Part shown: positions 5,470 through 10,018 of the stretch, in pieces
Position numbering within the stretch: position 1 is the stretch's first letter
How the letters are laid out: every line of letters starts with the position of its first letter
Origin: an uncultured Clostridium sp.
GTDB taxonomy: Bacteria > Bacillota > Clostridia > TANB77 > CAG-508
Length of the DNA stretch: 10,018 nucleotides
Direction of reading: 5' to 3'
NCBI GenBank assembly: GCA_950059165.1
Contig: CATLUC010000056.1
Span: forward strand, 1-10,018
The notes under the pieces: generated by a model
The model's input: only the letters and a program-made list of their open reading frames with translations
Told to the model about the DNA's origin: nothing
Database searches by the model: none
Position numbers and translations under genes: made by a program

Positions 5470-8097
5470 TTATTTTCTTGCAAATTTTCTTTCGATATCA
5501 TATTTAGTCATTTTAATTACAGTTGGTCTTCCATGTGGGCAAGTAAATGGATTTGGCAATTCTAATAATTTATCCATTAATGCTTCCACTTCTTGTACTG
5601 TTAATGCCATATTGGCTTTTACTGCTGCTTTGCAAGCAACAGTTGCAATGAATTTTTCTTCTTTTTCTTGTTTTGCTGTTCTTGCTACTGTATTTATTTC
5701 ATCTAAAGTTTCTAAAAACAGGTCTTTAGTGTCTAAGTCAACACAAACTGTTGGCACACCCATTAGTTTTATGGTATTTTCTCCAAATTCTTCTAAGCTA
5801 AATCCTGCTTGTTCAAACATTTTCATGTTATCTTTTGCAATTTCCATTTCTTTATGGGTTAGTGTAATAACATCTGGTAATAAAAGTAATTGTGAATCTT
5901 TGTTTTTTTCACTATAATAATTTTTCTTGACCTTTTCATACATAATTCTTTCATGAGCAGCATGTTGGTCTAATATGTACATTTCCCTGTCTATTTCTAA
6001 TATGATATATGTATTAAATACAATTCCAACAAATTTGTATGTTGGTTTTTGCCATCTGCTGTTTTCTTCAAATATTGATACATTGTCTTTTATTATGTCT
6101 ACAGCATTTGTTTTTTGTGCTTCTTCTCTTTGCTTTCTTTCTTCCTCTGTTTCTTCTTGTACTGGCTTAGTTCCAAATAATTTGGCATACATTTCATTAA
6201 AATCATTTGAAACTACTTGTGGATTCTCATTTAAATCTTGCATTTTTTGCTTAATTGCTTCAAATTCTTTTTTAATTTCTGGGTCTTCTATATTTTCTAT
6301 AATTTTGTCTGCTTCGTCAATTTGATTTTCTACATTTTGTGGTTGTTCTTCTTTTGCTTGATTTTCTATATTTTGTGGTTGTTTTTCTTTCTCTTGGCTT
6401 TCCAAATTTTGTGATTTTTCTTCTTTTTCTTGACTTTCTTTATTTTGTGGTTGTTGCTGTTCTTGATTTTCACTGTTTTCTTGTGCTGTTATTTCTTGGT
6501 TTGATATTTTTGTATTTTCTTCTAGCTCTTGCAGTTCTTTACTTTCTTCTTTTTGCATTTCTTGGTTTTCACTATTTTCTTGATTTAATTGTGATTGTTC
6601 TTGAATTTCGTTATTTTCTTGACTTGATTGTGTCTGTTCTTGGCTTTCATTGTTTTCTTGACTTGATTGTGTCTGTTCTTGGCTCTCATTGTTTTCTTGT
6701 TGCTCTTGGCTTTTGTCAATTTCTTGTTGCATTTGTAATTGTTCTTGACTTCCATTATTTTCTTGAGCAGTTATTTCTTTTTTTGTTTCTAGCTCATACT
6801 TAGCACTTACATCACTTAAACCACCTTGTGTTTTCTTTTCTTCTATTTCTTTTTCTAGTTTTTCCTTCATTTTCCTTAATTGTTCAAGTACATCTGATGT
6901 ATCAAATGGTCCACCTGGTATTGGTTTCGATTTATAAAATTCTTCCTCTTTAACTTTATTTGTTTTTATTTTGCTTTCTTCTTCTGTATATTTTTCAATT
7001 TGTTTTTCATTATTCTTTCTAAACCCAAATAACCCATTACTTTGTTTAGTTTGTAAGTTTTCATTAGTTCCTACTTCTAATGGATTTTGACTAGTATTTA
7101 CAACCAATTCACTTTTTAATAATGTATCTTTTATTGCATGATAAATAGATTGGAATATTTTATTTTCCTCTTCAAAACGCACCTCTAGCTTTGCTGGATG
7201 TACATTAACATCAACTTTTGCTGGGTTCATCTCTATATTTAATACAACAAATCCAAATTTTCCTATTGGTATTAATCCTTTGTAAGCTTGCTCTGTTGCT
7301 GCAGTTAAGGTTTTATCTTTTATATATCTTTTGTTTACAAAAAATAGTTGGTTTGCACGGTTTGACCTTGCTATTTCTGGTTTTCCTATTACTCCTGAAA
7401 CTTTAATATCTTCATATTGATATGAAACTTCACTTATTCCATTTGCTACATCTTTTCCATATATGTTATAAATAACACTTTTTAAATCTCCATTTCCATT
7501 TGTTTGGATAACTGTTTTTCCTGTATTGATTAATTTTATAGAAATATTAGGGTTTACTAATGCAATTCTTGTAATTGCATCTTCTATATAGCCTGATTCT
7601 GTATAATCTTTTTTTAAGAATTTGTATCTTACTGGAGTATTGAAAAATAGATTTTGAACTACAATAGATGTTCCTGTTTGACAGCCAACTTCTTCTTGTT
7701 CTAAAATATTTCCACCTTCTACTGTAATTTTGTAGCCTGTTTGCTGTTCTTCTGTTTTAGATACCATTTCTACCTTACTTATTGCTGCAATACTTGCTAG
7801 AGCTTCTCCTCTAAACCCCATAGAAGTTACTTGGTCTAAATCATCTGCTGTTCTAATTTTACTAGTCGCATGTCTTTCAAATGCAATTTCTAAATCGTCC
7901 TTAGCTATTCCTTTTCCATTATCTGTTACTTTTATGTATGAAATTCCACCATTTTTTATCTCTACTGTTATGTTTGTTGCTCCTGCATCAATAGAGTTTT
8001 CTACCATTTCTTTTATAACAGATGCTGGCCTTTCAATTACTTCTCCTGCTGCTATTTTATTTATGGTTAGTTCATCTAATAATACAATATTTCCCAT
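5470..8097 (-). CDS. mutL: DNA mismatch repair protein MutL, with greatly expanded linker
   Basis: MutL couples MutS mismatch recognition to strand incision. The N-terminal GHKL ATPase (about 1-330) shows VIKEMVENSIDAGAT (27-41), TDNGKGI (58-64), SMGFRGEAL (92-100) and VNVHPAK (298-303 area). The C-terminal domain (about 680-875) carries the endonuclease motifs DQHAAHERIMYE (710-721, fitting DQHA-x2-E-x4-E), ACKAAVK (821-827) and CPHGRP (853-858), so a metal-dependent nicking MutL is expected. At 875 residues it is far longer than the usual 600-680; the excess is a Gln/Glu/Asn/Ser linker (about 440-600) with 13-residue tandem repeats. The reading frame stays open throughout. GGAAAGGA lies 13 bases before the ATG, a long spacing. 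MutS is not in the window. It heads the co-directional set ending in the HlyD-like gene. Confidence 0.96.
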   Translation of the reverse strand: MGNIVLLDELTINKIAAGEVIERPASVIKEMVENSIDAGATNITVEIKNGGISYIKVTDNGKGIAKDDLEIAFERHATSKIRTADDLDQVTSMGFRGEALASIAAISKVEMVSKTEEQQTGYKITVEGGNILEQEEVGCQTGTSIVVQNLFFNTPVRYKFLKKDYTESGYIEDAITRIALVNPNISIKLINTGKTVIQTNGNGDLKSVIYNIYGKDVANGISEVSYQYEDIKVSGVIGKPEIARSNRANQLFFVNKRYIKDKTLTAATEQAYKGLIPIGKFGFVVLNIEMNPAKVDVNVHPAKLEVRFEEENKIFQSIYHAIKDTLLKSELVVNTSQNPLEVGTNENLQTKQSNGLFGFRKNNEKQIEKYTEEESKIKTNKVKEEEFYKSKPIPGGPFDTSDVLEQLRKMKEKLEKEIEEKKTQGGLSDVSAKYELETKKEITAQENNGSQEQLQMQQEIDKSQEQQENNESQEQTQSSQENNESQEQTQSSQENNEIQEQSQLNQENSENQEMQKEESKELQELEENTKISNQEITAQENSENQEQQQPQNKESQEKEEKSQNLESQEKEKQPQNIENQAKEEQPQNVENQIDEADKIIENIEDPEIKKEFEAIKQKMQDLNENPQVVSNDFNEMYAKLFGTKPVQEETEEERKQREEAQKTNAVDIIKDNVSIFEENSRWQKPTYKFVGIVFNTYIILEIDREMYILDQHAAHERIMYEKVKKNYYSEKNKDSQLLLLPDVITLTHKEMEIAKDNMKMFEQAGFSLEEFGENTIKLMGVPTVCVDLDTKDLFLETLDEINTVARTAKQEKEEKFIATVACKAAVKANMALTVQEVEALMDKLLELPNPFTCPHGRPTVIKMTKYDIERKFARK
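6550..6705 (-). repeat. 39-base tandem repeats in the mutL linker
   Basis: Four successive 39-base units encode 13-residue repeats (residues 465-516) of the type SSQENNESQEQTQ. The middle two (478-490 and 491-503) are near-identical at the protein level (SSQENNESQEQTQ, SSQENNEIQEQSQ). The first is partial and the last is diverged (LNQENSENQEMQK). The wider Gln/Glu-rich tract runs about 6298-6780. Units are multiples of three, so copy-number change keeps the frame. Confidence 0.8.
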
Positions 8098-8137
8098 TTT
8101 ATATTAATTTTCCTTTCCAAATCTCTCTTTGGCTTTC

Positions 8138-8146
8138 ATTATATCA
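8138..8146 (-). promoter_or_regulatory. Extended -10 promoter of the mutL set
   Basis: TGATATAAT on the minus strand contains a perfect -10 (TATAAT, plus 8138-8143) with a TG extension. The -35 is weak; the best match, TATACA, lies about 18 bases upstream. Transcription would begin roughly 35 bases before the mutL ATG. Confidence 0.6.
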
Positions 8147-8190
8147 TTAGTTTTTAGTTTTTGTATAGTTTTTTTGAAAAAAAATTTATT

Positions 8191-8277
8191 ATGTGCCATT
8201 GGGGACGTTTCCTTTTTCACAAAAATGTGCCAAAAGAAACGTCCCTAATTCACATTTTTGTGAAATCAGGGACACAT
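8191..8277. repeat. Compact palindromic repeat element (REP/MITE-like)
   Basis: Two overlapping inverted repeats fill this stretch: GGGACGTTTC (8202-8211) with GAAACGTCCC (8236-8245), and a perfect 15-base pair, TTTCACAAAAATGTG (8215-8229) with CACATTTTTGTGAAA (8251-8265). ATGTGCC occurs twice directly (8191-8197 and 8225-8231), and GGGACACAT closes the right edge. The GC-rich GGGACGTTTC arms stand out from their surroundings. The look matches dispersed REP-like units seen in clostridial intergenic DNA (recollection, not checked). It begins three bases after the surface-protein stop and could also help end transcription, though no U-tract follows directly. The 182-base gap 8098-8279 otherwise holds only the mutL promoter. 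Confidence 0.65.
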
Positions 8278-8279
8278 CT

Positions 8280-10018
8280 TTAATTTTCTAATTGCCATTT
8301 TAAAATAGGATACCCATTGTTTATATTTTTGCTATCTTCTACAAAAACTCCATTATTATCTGTGTTTATTACTGATAATACACTTGGTAAATTAGTTTGC
8401 CCACCATTTACATTTGTAATTGTTTGACTTGTGCTAGTTCCTTCATTTTGTCCTATTGCCATTGCCGATGTAGTAGAACAATTAGTTATTGTTGTTTGTT
8501 CATTGTTGACTATTCTTCCTAGAATTCCTCCGTATTTAATATTATCAGTATATTGTGTAGACATACCTCCTGAACTATAACAATTATTTATGTTTGTATG
8601 TCCTAATTGAATTAATCCTAAAACTCCTCCCATATATACAAATGGTGTTTGTCCTTTAACTTGTATTTTCCCTAAATTATAACAATTTATAATTTCATTT
8701 GATTTTTTTTGCCCATAAGTGGTATCATAATACGTAGTAGAACAAGAAATTCCTCCTACACAGGCCCATGTTACATTGTATTGCGAAACTACATTTCCAG
8801 TATTATAACAATTTTTTATTTTGCTTTCTCCCATTCCACCAGATATTCCTCCTGTCCAACATCCTGTTCCATCTACTTTTCCTGTATTATAACAAGAAAC
8901 TATTTCACTATTATTATACCAAATTCCACCTGATATTCCTCCTATATATCCTACGTCTGCTCTATATTCTGTATCATTAGTGGTTCTTGAAATATCTGCT
9001 TTATTATAACATTCTTTTATAATCCATTTTGGACCTTCTCTTCCTATATAAGGCTGTCCAACTATTCCGTCCCACGCGACCATACCCTTCTATTGTTCCA
9101 CTAGTTCCACATCTTGAAATTGTAACCTCTTCACATTGTGCCACTATTCCACCTACATACATTCCATTAGGAGCATTTATATCGATATTTTCTAAGATTA
9201 GATTTTGAATTGTTGAATTTACAATACATCCAAATAGTCCTTGGTTATCTTGACTTGTTGTATGAATATATAAGTTATCTATTGTGTTATAATCCCCATT
9301 ATATACGCCTTTAAAAGGTTTGCTTGTTGTTCCAATTGGTGTCCATTGCTGTTTTTGTAAGTCAACATATGCTAATTGTATTATTGTTTCTCCTTCTAAT
9401 GCATTTCCATTATTTACAACATTTGCAAAAGCTTTTAATTGTGTAGATGTGCTTACTGTATAATTTTTTACGTTTGTTAGGCTTGCATTTCCTTTTGTTC
9501 CTACATTTGTTGTTATTTCTAAGGTTACTGTCATGTCATCATAAAAAGCTAATTGTTCTAAATTTTTAAGTTCTGTTAATGGTATTTTGTTTTTACTATA
9601 AGTTGTTGTTCCAATATTGTTTTCTGAGTATAATGTTATATTTCCTGCTTTTAGTTCCACATTTTGAATGTTATTTCCTGCTATTCCACCTAAGTTTATT
9701 GTTGTCCCTTCTGTAATTTTTTTATTTGTAATGCTTAGAGTTGCTACTATGTTTTCTTCCCACATAGCATATAATGTAGTATCTTCTGTAGCTGTTATAT
9801 TAGCATTATTATTATAAGTTGTTCCACTTCCATCTTGCATTGTATTCCAGCCTTTGAATACATATCCTTGTCTTGTTATAGTTTCATTATTTGGTAACTG
9901 TGTTTCTTTCCCTTGTTTTACAGTTATTTCATCTAACTGTCCATTCCCCCCGTTTGCATTAAAGCTAATTGTTACTGTTGCTTCTTCAAAAATTGCATAT
10001 AATTTCGTGTTTTTTGTT
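8280..10018 (-). CDS. Large surface protein with InlB-type and GLUG repeats, C-terminal part; needs a +1 frameshift at 9069
   Basis: The 5' end is outside the window; 316 residues precede and 262 follow the frameshift. The visible part begins with the end of one Listeria-Bacteroides (Flg_new/InlB B) repeat (TKLYAIFEEA) and a complete second one, from VTISFNANGG through RQGYVFKGWNT to TTLYAMW. Next come a beta-rich linker and a GLUG-type solenoid with seven cores (for example YVGGIVAQ, YIGGISGG, YGGILGR). Each is near a Cys turn of the form NCYNTG or SRCGTSG. The protein ends GYPILKWQLEN without LPXTG or a membrane tail, so its attachment is unseen. Such modular proteins are extracellular and often large, with roles in adhesion or matrix (family knowledge). 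Skipping plus 9069 turns GRVGRNS into the expected GRVGGIVGQ. It could be a pseudogene, a sequencing error or a recoded gene. Confidence 0.8.
9066..9072 (-). other. Apparent +1 frameshift site at in-frame CGG (surface protein)
   Basis: The minus strand reads GTG GGA CGG AAT in the upstream frame. Skipping the C at plus 9069 gives GTG GGA GGA ATA GTT GGA, Val-Gly-Gly-Ile-Val-Gly, exactly the GLUG core. The CGG is in frame and followed by A, and GGGA directly precedes it. Upstream and downstream parts then form one protein. Confidence 0.8.

Noticed and set aside
5327..5917. A 196-codon open frame on the plus strand
   Set aside because: It is antisense to the C-terminal domain of mutL and the start of the membrane-protein gene, with no ribosome binding site or family resemblance.
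6550..6705. Possible CRISPR-like repeats
   Set aside because: The units are contiguous, without spacers, in frame and part of the MutL coding sequence.
6339..6803. A 154-codon hydrophobic open frame on the plus strand
   Set aside because: It is the antisense of the Gln/Glu/Lys-rich mutL linker; the Leu/Phe/Val-rich translation is a codon-complement artefact.
8202..8245. Classical rho-independent terminator for the surface gene
   Set aside because: A hairpin can form, but the T-tract on the minus strand begins well after the stem, and the second interleaved palindrome points to a repeat element instead.
2333..9069. Simple reassignment of CGG to another amino acid
   Set aside because: Changing the meaning of a three-base codon would not repair the frame; both sites need one base skipped.

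Overview
The window looks like chromosomal DNA of a very AT-rich, low-GC Gram-positive bacterium, most likely an uncultured gut-type member of the Clostridia. The grounds are the mutL-miaA and sepF-divIVA pairings, strong AGGAGG-type ribosome binding sites, TTG starts, A/T-ending codons and sigma-A-like promoters. The lineage is an inference. Every gene lies on the minus strand, so transcription runs from high to low coordinates.

In transcription order: (1) 10018-8280 is the 3' part of a large surface protein with InlB-type (Listeria-Bacteroides) repeats and seven GLUG-like repeats, followed by a compact palindromic repeat (8191-8277). (2) A promoter at 8138-8146 begins a tightly packed set: mutL (mismatch repair, with a huge Gln/Glu/Asn-rich linker), a small membrane protein, a RelA/SpoT-like protein, miaA (tRNA A37 prenyltransferase) and a membrane-anchored HlyD-like adaptor. 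(3) A promoter at 2054-2082 drives the cell-division genes sepF and divIVA, closed by a terminator at 928-976. (4) A promoter at 829-856 drives rsmD and the start of a coiled-coil ATP-synthase-B-like gene that leaves the window at position 1. The set mixes DNA repair, RNA modification (16S G966 and tRNA A37), division and envelope functions.

The most striking observation concerns decoding. Two genes, the HlyD-like gene and the GLUG surface protein, are each interrupted by a single extra base. In both, dropping the C of an in-frame CGG codon (context CGG-A, read on as GGA, Gly) restores a continuous, family-like protein: ...NRA-GYLSK... and ...GRVG-GIVGQ.... By hand I find seven CGG trinucleotides on the coding strand. 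Only these two are in the reading frame, and both are the frameshift points; no CGG is read as an ordinary arginine codon anywhere in the window. Either CGG is an unassigned or starved codon used as a +1 frameshift (CGGA quadruplet-like) site, or the assembly carries a recurrent context-specific insertion error. The neighbouring MiaA also carries Arg in place of the last P-loop glycine.
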